From assembly GCF_900105395.1 (NCBI RefSeq), contig NZ_LT629775.1, positions 5,168,001 to 5,232,000 on the forward strand: a stretch of 64,000 bases of DNA. Reading direction: 5' to 3'. The translations under genes were made by a program, and so were the position numbers. The notes beneath the pieces were generated by a model. That model ran no database searches. It had not been told where the DNA came from and worked only from the letters and a program-made list of their open reading frames with translations. Below are positions 8,468-16,639 of this stretch, in pieces; position 1 is the stretch's first letter; every line of letters starts with the position of its first letter. The stretch comes from Streptomyces sp. TLI_053 (GTDB lineage: Bacteria; Actinomycetota; Actinomycetes; Streptomycetales; Streptomycetaceae).

Positions 8468-10230
8468 GAGCGGACCAGCCCGGTGAGGTCGGCGGCAGCC
8501 GGGCGGGCGGGGGAAGGTTCGACCGTGCCGGCCCGGACGGTGAGGATCCGGTCGGCGTGCGGCAGCAGGCCGGTCCGGTGGGCGACCACGATCGCGGTGC
8601 GCCCGCGCATCAGCTCGGCGGTGGCCCGGGTGACGGCGGCCTCGCTCTCCGGGTCGAGGTGGGCGGTGGGCTCGTCGAGCAGCAGGACCGGCGCGTCCTT
8701 GAGGAAGGCGCGGGCCAGGGCGGTGCGCTGGCGCTGGCCGGCGGAGAGTCCGGCGCCGTGCTCGCCGAGGACGGTGTCGTACCCGTGCGGCAGTGCCGCT
8801 ATGAAGCCGTCGGCGCAGGCGGCCCGGGCGGCGGCCCGGACCTCGGCGTCGGTGGCGTCCGGGCGGCCGAGGCGGATGTTGTCGGCGACGGAGGTGGCGA
8901 ACAGGTGCGGGCGCTGCGGGACCCACGCCACCTGGGACAGCCAGGCGTCGGGGTCGAGCGCGGCGAGGTCGGTGCCGTCGACCAGGACCCGGCCGGTGCC
9001 GGGGGTGACGAAGCCGAGCAGGAGGGCGAGCAGGGTGGACTTGCCGGCGCCGCTCGGGCCGACCAGGGCCAGGTGCTCGCCGGGCTGGACGGTGAGCGAG
9101 ACGTCGGCGAGGGCGGGGGCGGCGCGGTCGGGGTGGTGGACGGTGACGCCGTCGAGGACCAGCCGTGCGGTGCGGGCGTCGGGGACGGGGGCCGGGGGCC
9201 CGGTCCGGGCCTCGACCAGGAGCCGGGCGGTCGGCCCGCCGGCGGGGCCCGTGTCGTCCGTGTCACCCGTGCCGCCGGCGTCGTCAGCGTCGTCCAGGAG
9301 CGTGAACACCCGCTCGGTCACCGCGATGCCCTCGGCGCTGTCGTGGAAGGCCGCGCCCGCCGCGCGCAGCGGCAGGTAGGCCTCCGGCGCGAGGAAGAGC
9401 ACGACCAGGGCGGTGCGCAGGTCGAGCGTGCCGTCCAGCAGGCGCAGGCCGACCGGGACGGCGACCAGCGCCACCGACAGGGTGGCCACCGTCTCCAGCA
9501 CGAGGGAGGAGAGGAAGGCGACCCGCAGGGTGCGCATGGTGGCCCGCCGGTGCGCGTCGGCCATCTCCCGCACCACCCGGGTCTGGTGCCGCTCGCGGCC
9601 GAACGCGCGCAGGGTGGGCAGCCCGGCGACGACGTCCAGGAAGTGGCCGCCCAGCCGGGCCAGCAGCCGCCACTGCCGGGCGGTGCGCTGCGCGGTGTGC
9701 AGGCCGACGAGCGCGCCGAACACCGGGATCAGCGGAAGGGTGATCACCACGATGAGCGCGGAGGTCCAGTCGGCGAGGCCGAGCCGGACGACCACCACCA
9801 GCGGGACGACAGCGGTGGCGGCCATGGTGGGCAGGTAGCCGGTGAGGTAGGGGTCCAGGGCGTCGAGGCCGCGGGTGAGCAGGGTGGCGGTCTCGCCGTG
9901 CCGACCGGCGGCCAGCCGCCGGGGACCGGTGTCCCGCAGGTGGGCGGTGAGGCGGTCGCGCAGGTCCCGCTTGGTCGCGGCGGCGGCCCGCTGGGCGAGG
10001 GCGCCCCGGGCCCAGGCCAGCAGGGCGCGCAGGGCGAGGACGGTGCCGAGCGCGACCAGCGGCCCGGTCCACCGGCCGCGTCCGGCGAAGCCGTCGGCGA
10101 GCAGGCCGGCCAGCAGTTCGGCCTGGCCGAGCACCAGTCCGGCGCCCAGCAGGGCGAGGACGGTGGACATGGTCAAGTGGCGCCGGAGCGCCGGGATCTC
10201 GCGCCGCAGACGGCGTTCGGCCGGCTTCAT
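8464..10230 (-). CDS. cydD: Thiol reductant ABC exporter subunit CydD
   Basis: This is a 588-residue ABC half-transporter. The N-terminal membrane domain contains L-P-L-I-P-V-F-G-A-L-V-G and the R-A-F-G-R-E-R coupling stretch. The nucleotide-binding domain has Walker A G-P-S-G-A-G-K-S-T, signature L-S-A-G-Q and Walker B V-L-L-L-D-E-P. It forms the heterodimer with CydC encoded immediately after it. About 80 bp separate it from cydB on the same strand, consistent with one operon. CydD and CydC are separate genes here, whereas some actinomycetes carry a fused CydDC. Confidence 0.92.
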   Translation of the reverse strand: MKPAERRLRREIPALRRHLTMSTVLALLGAGLVLGQAELLAGLLADGFAGRGRWTGPLVALGTVLALRALLAWARGALAQRAAAATKRDLRDRLTAHLRDTGPRRLAAGRHGETATLLTRGLDALDPYLTGYLPTMAATAVVPLVVVVRLGLADWTSALIVVITLPLIPVFGALVGLHTAQRTARQWRLLARLGGHFLDVVAGLPTLRAFGRERHQTRVVREMADAHRRATMRTLRVAFLSSLVLETVATLSVALVAVPVGLRLLDGTLDLRTALVVLFLAPEAYLPLRAAGAAFHDSAEGIAVTERVFTLLDDADDAGGTGDTDDTGPAGGPTARLLVEARTGPPAPVPDARTARLVLDGVTVHHPDRAAPALADVSLTVQPGEHLALVGPSGAGKSTLLALLLGFVTPGTGRVLVDGTDLAALDPDAWLSQVAWVPQRPHLFATSVADNIRLGRPDATDAEVRAAARAACADGFIAALPHGYDTVLGEHGAGLSAGQRQRTALARAFLKDAPVLLLDEPTAHLDPESEAAVTRATAELMRGRTAIVVAHRTGLLPHADRILTVRAGTVEPSPARPAAADLTGLVRS

Positions 10231-10312
10231 CCCGTGGTCCCTCCGTGGTCCGCCAGGCGGTCGGACGCCGCCGGCCGGCAGCCGCGGTGGGCTGCCGGCC
10301 GACGGCGGTCGG

Positions 10313-11416
10313 TCAGAAGTAGCTGGGGTGCCGCCGGCCGGTGCGGCCGCGGAACGCCCACCAGCTCCAGCCCTGGTAGAGCAGGATCAGCGGGACGACC
10401 ACCACGCCGAACCCGATCAGCACCTTCAGCGTGGCGCCGTCGGCGACCGCGTCGTCGACGGTGATGCCGCCACCGGCGGAGGCCGACAGCAGGTAGGGGT
10501 ACTGGCCGGCCCCGATCAGCAGCACCGGCAGCGCGGTGGCCAGGCAGGTGGCGGTGAAGGCGAGGGTGTCGCGGCCCCGGCCGAGGTACCACCACCCGGC
10601 CGCGAGGGCGGCCACGATCAGGGCGAACAGGACCACCGAGGTCCCCGTCCTGGTCATCGAGGCACCGGCCCCGAACAGCGAGAGCAGCAGCGCCAGGGCT
10701 CCGGCGGCGCCCGCCGCCGCGAGCAGGGTGGCACCCGTCCGTCGGGCGGCGGCGGCGGTGCCGGGCTCCGAGCGGAGCGCGACGAAGGCCGCGCCGTGCC
10801 CGGCGAAGAGCAGGGCGGTGGCCACCCCGCAGGTCAGCGCGAACGGTCCGAACACCTCGCCGGCGCCGACGTGGAAGGAACCGTCGGCCCGGCGCGGCAC
10901 GCCGTGCAGCAGCAGGCCGACCACGATGCCCCAGCACACGGCGGGCAGCGCGCCGCCGAGCACCACCAGGGCGTTCCACACCCTGGCCGCCCGCGGGCCG
11001 CGGGAGCGGCCGCGCAGCTGGATCGCGGCGTTCCCGAGCACCAGGCCGGCCAGGATCGCCACGATCAGCGGGTAGAGGCCGGACAGCAGGCTGCCCTCCA
11101 GGTGCGGGAACGCGCCGAACATCACGCCGGCGAAGGCGACCAGCCAGACCTCGTTGCCGAGGAAGAACGGCGCGATCGCGTCGAGTGCGGCGTTCCGCCG
11201 GTCGTCCGGGCCGGTGCCGGTGCCGGTGCCGGTGCCGGATCCGGATCCTGCACCGGCCCGTGCTCCGGCGGCCGGTCCGGCCGCCGGCCGGGGCCCCGCG
11301 TCGGCGGAACCGAGGAACGGGGACAGCATCTGGGCGCCGTAGTCGTAGCCGCCCAGTACGAAGTAGCCGGCGAGCAGCAGGCCGAGGAGGGCCAGCCAGA
11401 GGGTCTCCAGGCTCAT
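10313..11416 (-). CDS. cydB: Cytochrome bd ubiquinol oxidase subunit II
   Basis: This is a 367-residue polytopic membrane protein with the CydB N-terminus E-T-L-W-L-A-L-L-G and Y-F-V-L-G-G-Y-D-Y-G-A-Q. I choose the ATG at 11414-11416 because GGAAGG lies 9 nt before it; a TTG three codons upstream would have no spacing. A Gly-Ala-Ser-rich hydrophilic insert (around G-A-R-A-G-A-G-S-G-S-G-T-G) follows the first helices and is encoded by CCGGTG-type repeats near 11211-11240. With CydA it makes the bd quinol oxidase, which reduces oxygen at high affinity and tolerates respiratory inhibitors. Confidence 0.92.
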   Translation of the reverse strand: MSLETLWLALLGLLLAGYFVLGGYDYGAQMLSPFLGSADAGPRPAAGPAAGARAGAGSGSGTGTGTGTGPDDRRNAALDAIAPFFLGNEVWLVAFAGVMFGAFPHLEGSLLSGLYPLIVAILAGLVLGNAAIQLRGRSRGPRAARVWNALVVLGGALPAVCWGIVVGLLLHGVPRRADGSFHVGAGEVFGPFALTCGVATALLFAGHGAAFVALRSEPGTAAAARRTGATLLAAAGAAGALALLLSLFGAGASMTRTGTSVVLFALIVAALAAGWWYLGRGRDTLAFTATCLATALPVLLIGAGQYPYLLSASAGGGITVDDAVADGATLKVLIGFGVVVVPLILLYQGWSWWAFRGRTGRRHPSYF

Positions 11417-11476
11417 GTAGCCCAACCTTCCGTCACATCAGAGGAGTTCGTCGCGGTGCGGGAGCGGTCGGCCCGC

Positions 11477-12772
11477 TCAGAAGGCCGGGACCGGCTGCTT
11501 CTCGTCGGCGCCGCCCGCACCGGGCAGCTCGTCCGGGAGCGGGTCGCCGGCGCCGAGCTGGGCGCCGGCCGGGCCACGGCGGGCGAAGCGGGTGATCAGC
11601 GTCCAGTTGGTCACCGCGAGGGCGAGGAAGATGGCGACGAACACCGTGCAGGACACGGCCAGGGCGCCCGTGCTCACGTTCGAGACGGCGTCGTCGACGG
11701 TCAACCGGCCGTAGACGAGCCACGGCTGGCGGCCGATCTCGCGCACCACCCAGCCGCCGACGGAGGCGATGAAGGGCAGCGGGACGATCGCGGTCATCAG
11801 GTAGGCGAGCCAGCGCTTGCGCACCAGCAGGTCCTTCAGCAGCAGGAAGACGGCGATGAAGGTGATGGTCGAGACCGTGTTGCCGAGGATGGTCATCAGG
11901 TCCATCGAGTTCTTCACCCAGGCCGTCCAGGGCAGGTAGTCCCCGGGGCCGTGCGCGGCGACCTCCTGGGCCTGCGCCGCGGCGAGGTCGCCGCCGTTCA
12001 GGATCGCGGCCTTGACCGGCTGGGTCTTCTCGATGACCGGGACCTGGAGGTTGCCCACGATGATGACGAAGAAGGAGGAGAGCATGCTCACCCAGACGCC
12101 CAGGCGCAGCGAACTCCGGAACAGCTCGGTCTCCTCGGTGCCCTTGGCGAAGTGCCAGGCGCTGATGCCGGCCACGAAGATGCCGCCGGTGGTGAGCGCT
12201 GCGAGCGCGATGTGGGCGAGGGCCACCTGGGCGTTGGCGTTGGTGACCAGGGCCCAGAAGTCGGTCAGGTAGGCGACGCCGTCGCGAACCTCGTAGCCCA
12301 CCGGGTGCTGGAGGAAGCCGTTGGCGACCAGGATCCAGAACGCCGAGAGGTAGGCGGTCAGCGCGACCAGCCAGATCAGCGCGACATGGATGCCGCGCCG
12401 CATCCGGCCCCAGCCGAAGATCCACATGCCGAGGAAGGTGGACTCGGCGAAGAAGGCGATCAGGGTCTCCAGTGCCAGTGGCGCGCCGAAGACGTTGCCC
12501 GCGAACTTGCTCAGGCCGCTCCAGCTGAGTCCGAACTGGAACTCCATGACGAGGCCGGTCACGATGCCGACCGCGTAGTTGATGACGTAGAGCTGGCCCC
12601 AGAAGCGAGTCATGCGCTCCCGGACCGCGCGTTTGGCGAGGTCGCGGGTGTACGCGGCCCGGGTGTGCATGATCGCCACGATGGGGACCAGCCCCATGGT
12701 GAGGATGACGAACAGCCAGTGCACGCTGGTGGTGGCCGCGAACTGGAGTCGGGCCAGATCCGCAGCGCTCAT
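11477..12772 (-). CDS. cydA: Cytochrome bd ubiquinol oxidase subunit I
   Basis: This is a 431-residue membrane protein, short as in actinobacterial short-Q-loop CydA. The N-terminal R-L-Q-F-A-A-T-T-S-V-H-W-L-F-V carries the heme-ligand His at residue 18. The stretches M-E-F-Q-F-G-L-S-W, A-F-F-A-E-S-T-F-L-G and G-R-Q-P-W are characteristic. The ATG (12770-12772) has AGGAAGG upstream; the frame continues farther upstream without support. It is the first gene of cydABDC and is divergent from a LysR-type regulator, which may control it. The operon sits directly beside the phenazine region, so a role in keeping respiration going in the presence of redox-active phenazines is plausible inference. 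Confidence 0.93.
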   Translation of the reverse strand: MSAADLARLQFAATTSVHWLFVILTMGLVPIVAIMHTRAAYTRDLAKRAVRERMTRFWGQLYVINYAVGIVTGLVMEFQFGLSWSGLSKFAGNVFGAPLALETLIAFFAESTFLGMWIFGWGRMRRGIHVALIWLVALTAYLSAFWILVANGFLQHPVGYEVRDGVAYLTDFWALVTNANAQVALAHIALAALTTGGIFVAGISAWHFAKGTEETELFRSSLRLGVWVSMLSSFFVIIVGNLQVPVIEKTQPVKAAILNGGDLAAAQAQEVAAHGPGDYLPWTAWVKNSMDLMTILGNTVSTITFIAVFLLLKDLLVRKRWLAYLMTAIVPLPFIASVGGWVVREIGRQPWLVYGRLTVDDAVSNVSTGALAVSCTVFVAIFLALAVTNWTLITRFARRGPAGAQLGAGDPLPDELPGAGGADEKQPVPAF

Positions 12773-12885
12773 GATGCGACCTTCCTGGGGGGCGGTTGGC
12801 CTCCGGGTCGGCGGACGGATGAGGAAGTCGGGGAGGCGGACGCGGGAAGCGGACGCGGGGAAGGAAGGGTTCCCCGCTCGCGTGT

Positions 12886-12917
12886 GCAGGTGGCGGGCAT
12901 CTCTGCCCGCCACCTGC
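12886..12917 (-). other. 14-bp perfect hairpin in cydA leader
   Basis: GCAGGTGGCGGGCA (12886-12899) pairs with TGCCCGCCACCTGC (12904-12917) around a TCTC loop. It lies 114 bp before cydA on the antisense side, so it would form in the cydA leader RNA if transcription starts upstream. No Rex-type TGTGAA-N4-TTCACA operator was seen nearby. Confidence 0.5.
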
Positions 12918-12978
12918 GCGACGAACCCCGCCGATGACGTTAGGCGAGGGTTGCTTATGCCTTCCAAGACCGGTTTTG

Positions 12979-12992
12979 CTATGTACGCATAG
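12979..12992. promoter_or_regulatory. Dyad before the LysR gene
   Basis: CTATG and CATAG flank TACG at 12979-12992, 28 bp before the LysR-family start codon. It sits in the shared control region with cydA and resembles an autoregulatory LysR site in place and size. The spacing inside the dyad is T-N10-A rather than the canonical T-N11-A. Confidence 0.35.
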
Positions 12993-13019
12993 CTCGCCGG
13001 ACATGAGCAGAGGTGAACC

Positions 13020-13943
13020 GTGGATTTGCTGCAACTCCGCTACTTCCAGGCCGTCGCCCGTTTCGAGCACATCAGCCGGGCCGCCGAGGAGCTGAGCGTC
13101 GCCCAGCCCTCGCTCAGCCGCACCATCGCCCGGCTGGAGGCCGAGCTGGGTTCCCCGCTCTTCGACCGGCAGGGCCGGCGGATCCGGCTCAACCAGTACG
13201 GCGTGGTGTTCCTGCGGCACGTCGACCGGGCGCTGAGCGAGCTCGACGACGGGCGCCGGGCGCTGCGCGAGGCCCGGGAGACCGGGCTCGGCCGGGTCGG
13301 CGTCGCCTCCGAGACGCTGCTGACCGTCGCCCATCTGATGGGCAGCTTCCGGGCCGCCTTCCCCGGGGCCGAGGTGCGGCTCTTCCAGTCGAACGTCGAG
13401 GAGATGGACCGCCAACTGCGCGCCGGTGAGGTGGACTTCTGCGTGGCCTCGCAGCCGCTGACCGCCGCCAACCTGGACTCCGTCGAGCTGCTCCGGGAGG
13501 AGGTGCTGCTGGCCGTCCCGCGCGGGCACTGGCTGGACGGCCGGGAGAGCGTGACGATCGCCGAGATCGCCGACGAGCCGTTCGTCACCACCCGGCGGGG
13601 GAACTGGCAACGCGCGCTGCTGGAGCGGCTGTTCGCCACCGAGGGGCTCACCCCGCGGCTGTCCTGCGAGGGCGACGAGCCGGGGGCCAGCCAGGACATG
13701 ATCAGCACCGGGCTGGGCATCGGCCTGATCCCGGCGATGTCCCGGCTGGCGGGCACCGACTCGCACGTCCCGGTGGCCTGGGTGCACGTGGCCGCGCCGA
13801 ACTGCTACCGGGTGCTCACGCTGGTCTGGAACCGGGACGCCTACCAGTCCGAGGCGGCCCGCCGGTTCCGCGAATTCACCGTCAGCAGGCCGCTCATGAC
13901 GCACCGTCGGCCGGATCCGAGGAGCGGCCGGGAGTCGGTCTGA
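13020..13943 (+). CDS. LysR-family transcriptional regulator
   Basis: This is a 307-residue regulator. The GTG start has AGAGG just upstream. The N-terminal winged HTH (L-R-Y-F-Q-A-V-A, I-S-R-A-A-E-E-L, A-Q-P-S-L-S-R-T-I-A-R-L-E, P-L-F-D-R) is classic LysR. The remaining residues form the two-lobed effector domain (G-R-V-G-V-A-S, S-T-G-L-G-I-G-L-I-P-A-M-S). It is divergent from cydA and points toward the ferredoxin and phenazine genes, so it could regulate either side; the effector cannot be read from sequence. Confidence 0.88.
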   Translation: MDLLQLRYFQAVARFEHISRAAEELSVAQPSLSRTIARLEAELGSPLFDRQGRRIRLNQYGVVFLRHVDRALSELDDGRRALREARETGLGRVGVASETLLTVAHLMGSFRAAFPGAEVRLFQSNVEEMDRQLRAGEVDFCVASQPLTAANLDSVELLREEVLLAVPRGHWLDGRESVTIAEIADEPFVTTRRGNWQRALLERLFATEGLTPRLSCEGDEPGASQDMISTGLGIGLIPAMSRLAGTDSHVPVAWVHVAAPNCYRVLTLVWNRDAYQSEAARRFREFTVSRPLMTHRRPDPRSGRESV

Positions 13944-14193
13944 GCCCCGTCGGCGCCCCGAAGATCGATCCTGGCGTGCCCCGGACTCCTTTGCTACGCT
14001 CAAAAGCGCTGCCGTGTCCTGGCCGAGGGCTTCGCGTGTCCGAATGGCCGGTATGAGATGGCGGGTTGGCAGGATCGACGTTTCCTGCGGCAACCACCGG
14101 CGGCGCCGTCCTTCCTCCATTCACCCACTTGACCGGTGCCGTGTGTCGGCGTGCCCCCGTGCGCGCGCCCGGGCGCCATCGAGGAGTTCCGTC

Positions 14194-14517
14194 ATGCCCA
14201 AGATCACGTATGTCGCCGTGGACGCGGCCGAGCGCACGATCGACGTCCAGACCGGTACCAGCGTCATGCGCGGGGCCGTCTTCAACGACATCGACGGCAT
14301 CGTCGCCCAGTGCGGCGGGAATCTGCAGTGCGCCACCTGCCACGTCTACGTCGACGAGTCGACGCTCGACAAGCCGGAGCCGATCCAGCCGAACGAGAAC
14401 GAGATGCTGGACTTCACCGCCTGCCCGCGCCGCCCCAACAGCCGCCTCAGCTGCCAGCTCACGGTGACCGAGGCGCTGGACGGCCTGATCGTGCACCTGC
14501 CCGAGCGGCAGAAGTGA
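14194..14517 (+). CDS. [2Fe-2S] ferredoxin, putidaredoxin type
   Basis: This encodes 107 residues. Cys40, Cys46, Cys49 and Cys87 (pattern C-G-G-N-L-Q-C-A-T-C, then L-S-C-Q-L) ligate the cluster as in putidaredoxin/adrenodoxin-type ferredoxins. The ATG at 14194 follows GAGGAG. The gene overlaps the reductase gene by one base (TGATG), so the two are translationally coupled. Such pairs normally feed electrons to P450s or Rieske oxygenases. None is encoded in the phenazine region itself, so the acceptor is unknown; the P450s at 55.4-58.1 kb are far away. Confidence 0.9.
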   Translation: MPKITYVAVDAAERTIDVQTGTSVMRGAVFNDIDGIVAQCGGNLQCATCHVYVDESTLDKPEPIQPNENEMLDFTACPRRPNSRLSCQLTVTEALDGLIVHLPERQK

Positions 14518-15782
14518 TGGCCGAGGGATCCCACCCGGACTCGGTCGTCGTCGTCGGCGCCGGCCAGGGCGGCTACCAGACGGCGGCCTCGCTGCGTGAG
14601 CACGGCTACGGCGGACGGCTCGTCCTCATCGACGCCGAGGACGAACTCCCCTACGAAAAACCACCGCTGTCCAAGGCCTACCTCAAGGGGGAGGCGGACG
14701 AGGCGCAGCTCTGGCTGCGTCCGGTCGGCTACTACGCGCGGCAGTCGATCGAACTGGTCGCCGGTTCGGTGACGGCGGTCGACCCGGCCGCCCGCACGGT
14801 CCGGCTGGCCGACGGCTCGGTGTACGAGTACGGCCACCTGGTGCTGGCCACCGGGGCGACCCCGCGGACGCTCGCCGTGCCGGGGGCCGGGCTGCGCGGC
14901 GTGCACACCCTGCGCACCGCGCAGGACGCCGCCGCCCTGCGCCGCTCGCTCGGGTCGGCCCGGCACGCGGTGGTGGTCGGGGCCGGTTTCATCGGCCTGG
15001 AGTTCGCCGCGGCGGCCCGCCGGGCCGGGTGCGAGGTGACCGTGGTCGAGGCCCTCGACCGCCCGCTGGCCAGGGTGGTCTCGGCCCGCACGGCCGAGCA
15101 CTTCACCCGGCTGCACCGGCGGGAGGGCTCCCGGCTGGTCTTCGGCCAGGGGGTCGCCGCCCTGCACGGCGACGAGCGGGGCGCGGTCGCGGCGGTGGAG
15201 CTGGCCGACGGCGCCCGGCTGCCGGCCGACCTGGTGCTGGCGGGGATCGGGGTGATCCCGCGCACCGGTCTCGCGGCCGCTGCCGGGCTGCGGGTGAGCG
15301 GCGGCATCGTCGTCGACGCCCGGCTGCTGACCAGCGATCCGCACATCTCGGCGATCGGCGACTGTGCGGCGTTCCCGCAGGTGCGCTCGGGCAACCGGCT
15401 GCGGCTGGAGTCCGTGCAGAACGCGGTGGGGCACGCCGAGCTGGTGGCCGCGCGGCTGACCGGCGACAGCCGGGGCTACCGCGAGCTGCCGTGGTTCTGG
15501 AGCGACCAGTTCGCGACGACCGTGCAGATCGCCGGCCTGGACGAGGGCCACGACACCGAGGTGGTGCTCGGGGAGGACCCGGACGCGTTCTCGGTGCTGC
15601 TGTTCCGGGGCGGTGAGCTGCAGGCGGTGGAGTCGGTGAACCGGCCCACCGACCACCTCGCCTCCCGCCAGCTGCTGGACCGGGGGGTCCCGCTGAATCC
15701 GGCCGAGGCCGCCGCCCCCGGTTTCACGCTCCGGGGCCACCTCACGAGCCACCGGGGGGAGCCCGCCGTGCCCGTGGGCTGA
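14517..15782 (+). CDS. NAD(P)H-ferredoxin reductase (putidaredoxin reductase family)
   Basis: This is a 421-residue flavoprotein. The FAD-binding motif V-V-V-G-A-G-Q-G-G is near residue 11 and a second Rossmann motif V-V-V-G-A-G-F-I-G near 150 binds NAD(P)H. L-P-Y-E-K-P-P-L-S-K and A-I-G-D-C-A are family signatures. It reduces the ferredoxin encoded immediately upstream. A 14-bp perfect palindrome (15782-15795) starts at its stop codon and may end the transcript. Whether this pair belongs to the phenazine pathway or only neighbours it is not settled by the sequence. Confidence 0.9.
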   Translation: MAEGSHPDSVVVVGAGQGGYQTAASLREHGYGGRLVLIDAEDELPYEKPPLSKAYLKGEADEAQLWLRPVGYYARQSIELVAGSVTAVDPAARTVRLADGSVYEYGHLVLATGATPRTLAVPGAGLRGVHTLRTAQDAAALRRSLGSARHAVVVGAGFIGLEFAAAARRAGCEVTVVEALDRPLARVVSARTAEHFTRLHRREGSRLVFGQGVAALHGDERGAVAAVELADGARLPADLVLAGIGVIPRTGLAAAAGLRVSGGIVVDARLLTSDPHISAIGDCAAFPQVRSGNRLRLESVQNAVGHAELVAARLTGDSRGYRELPWFWSDQFATTVQIAGLDEGHDTEVVLGEDPDAFSVLLFRGGELQAVESVNRPTDHLASRQLLDRGVPLNPAEAAAPGFTLRGHLTSHRGEPAVPVG

Positions 15783-16114
15783 CCGGACGTCCGGTTGGCC
15801 GATACTCGCCGGGCGGGGCCCGGCCGTCGCCGCCGCCGCGCCCGCGCCGCCGCACCGGGGCGCGGGCGCCCGGCAACGGAACAATGGATTCCGAAAACAT
15901 TGGCCCCACTGCTTTCAAAAGTGCGGCGGAAGAACAACCGTTTTTTTATCCCCGGACGGTTTTCGGCCATGCCCGGGGCGGGCCCGCCGGGCCCGAACCT
16001 TCACAGTTAGTTCATAAGCCGCTGTTGCGGAAACATCTGCCGGTGAGGCAGGATTCAAACAAGATCGCTTGCTTGCTCATTCACTCGTCCGAATAACAAA
16101 CAGGGGATACCACC
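15783..16114 (+). promoter_or_regulatory. AT-richer control region before the phenazine operon
   Basis: This 332-bp gap has no gene. After the palindrome ACCGGACGTCCGGT (15782-15795), composition falls markedly from about 15880 onward, with a T7 run near 15942, GCTTGCTTGCT near 16070 and GGGGAT just before the phzB start codon. This low-GC stretch is the obvious place for the main phz promoter; no convincing -35/-10 pair could be fixed by eye. Confidence 0.5.
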
Positions 16115-16603
16115 GTGCCTGAATCCGTCAGCCCGCAGGGATTCACCGACGAGGCCGAGCTGCGGCGCCTCAACCGGGCCGTCGTCGAGCGGTACATGAA
16201 GACCCTCGGCCAGGACCGGCTGCGCCGGCACGAGCTCTTCACCGAGGACGGCGTGGGCGGCCTGTGGACCACCGACACCGGTTCCCCGGTGGCCACGCAC
16301 GGCCGGGACCGTCTCGGCGAGCACGCCGTCTGGTCGCTCAAGTGCTTCCCGGACTGGGAGTGGTACAACGTCGAGATCTTCGAGACCCAGGACCCGAACC
16401 GCTTCTGGGTCGAGTGCGACGGCCGCGGGAAGATCCTCTTCGGTGACTATCCCGAAGGCTGGTACGAGAACCACTTCATCCACTCGTTCGAACTGGAGAA
16501 CGGGCGGATAACGCTGCAGCGGGAGTTCATGAATCCGTTCCAGCAGCTGCGGGCCCTGGGCATTCCGGTCCCCGAGATCAAGCGGACCGGAATTCCCACC
16601 TGA
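16115..16603 (+). CDS. phzB: Phenazine biosynthesis protein PhzB (PhzA/B family)
   Basis: This is a 162-residue protein of the SnoaL-like ketosteroid-isomerase fold. It catalyses imine-forming condensation of two aminocyclohexenone units to build the tricyclic phenazine precursor (known for PhzA/B). It is very like pseudomonad PhzB in L-R-R-H-E-L-F-T-E-D-G, H-A-V-W-S-L-K-C-F-P-D-W-E-W-Y and Y-P-E-G-W-Y-E-N-H-F. The conserved His (about 70) and Glu (about 137) are present. The GTG start is preceded by AGGGGAT. It is the first gene of the phz operon. A second, more divergent copy ends the operon at 22386-22868. Confidence 0.93.
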   Translation: MPESVSPQGFTDEAELRRLNRAVVERYMKTLGQDRLRRHELFTEDGVGGLWTTDTGSPVATHGRDRLGEHAVWSLKCFPDWEWYNVEIFETQDPNRFWVECDGRGKILFGDYPEGWYENHFIHSFELENGRITLQREFMNPFQQLRALGIPVPEIKRTGIPT

Positions 16604-16639
16604 GAAATCAATAAATAGACCGCCGGATCGGAGTACGTC

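Noticed and set aside
12979..12992. Canonical LysR T-N11-A box
   Set aside because: The dyad has T-N10-A spacing, so it is recorded only as a possible site.
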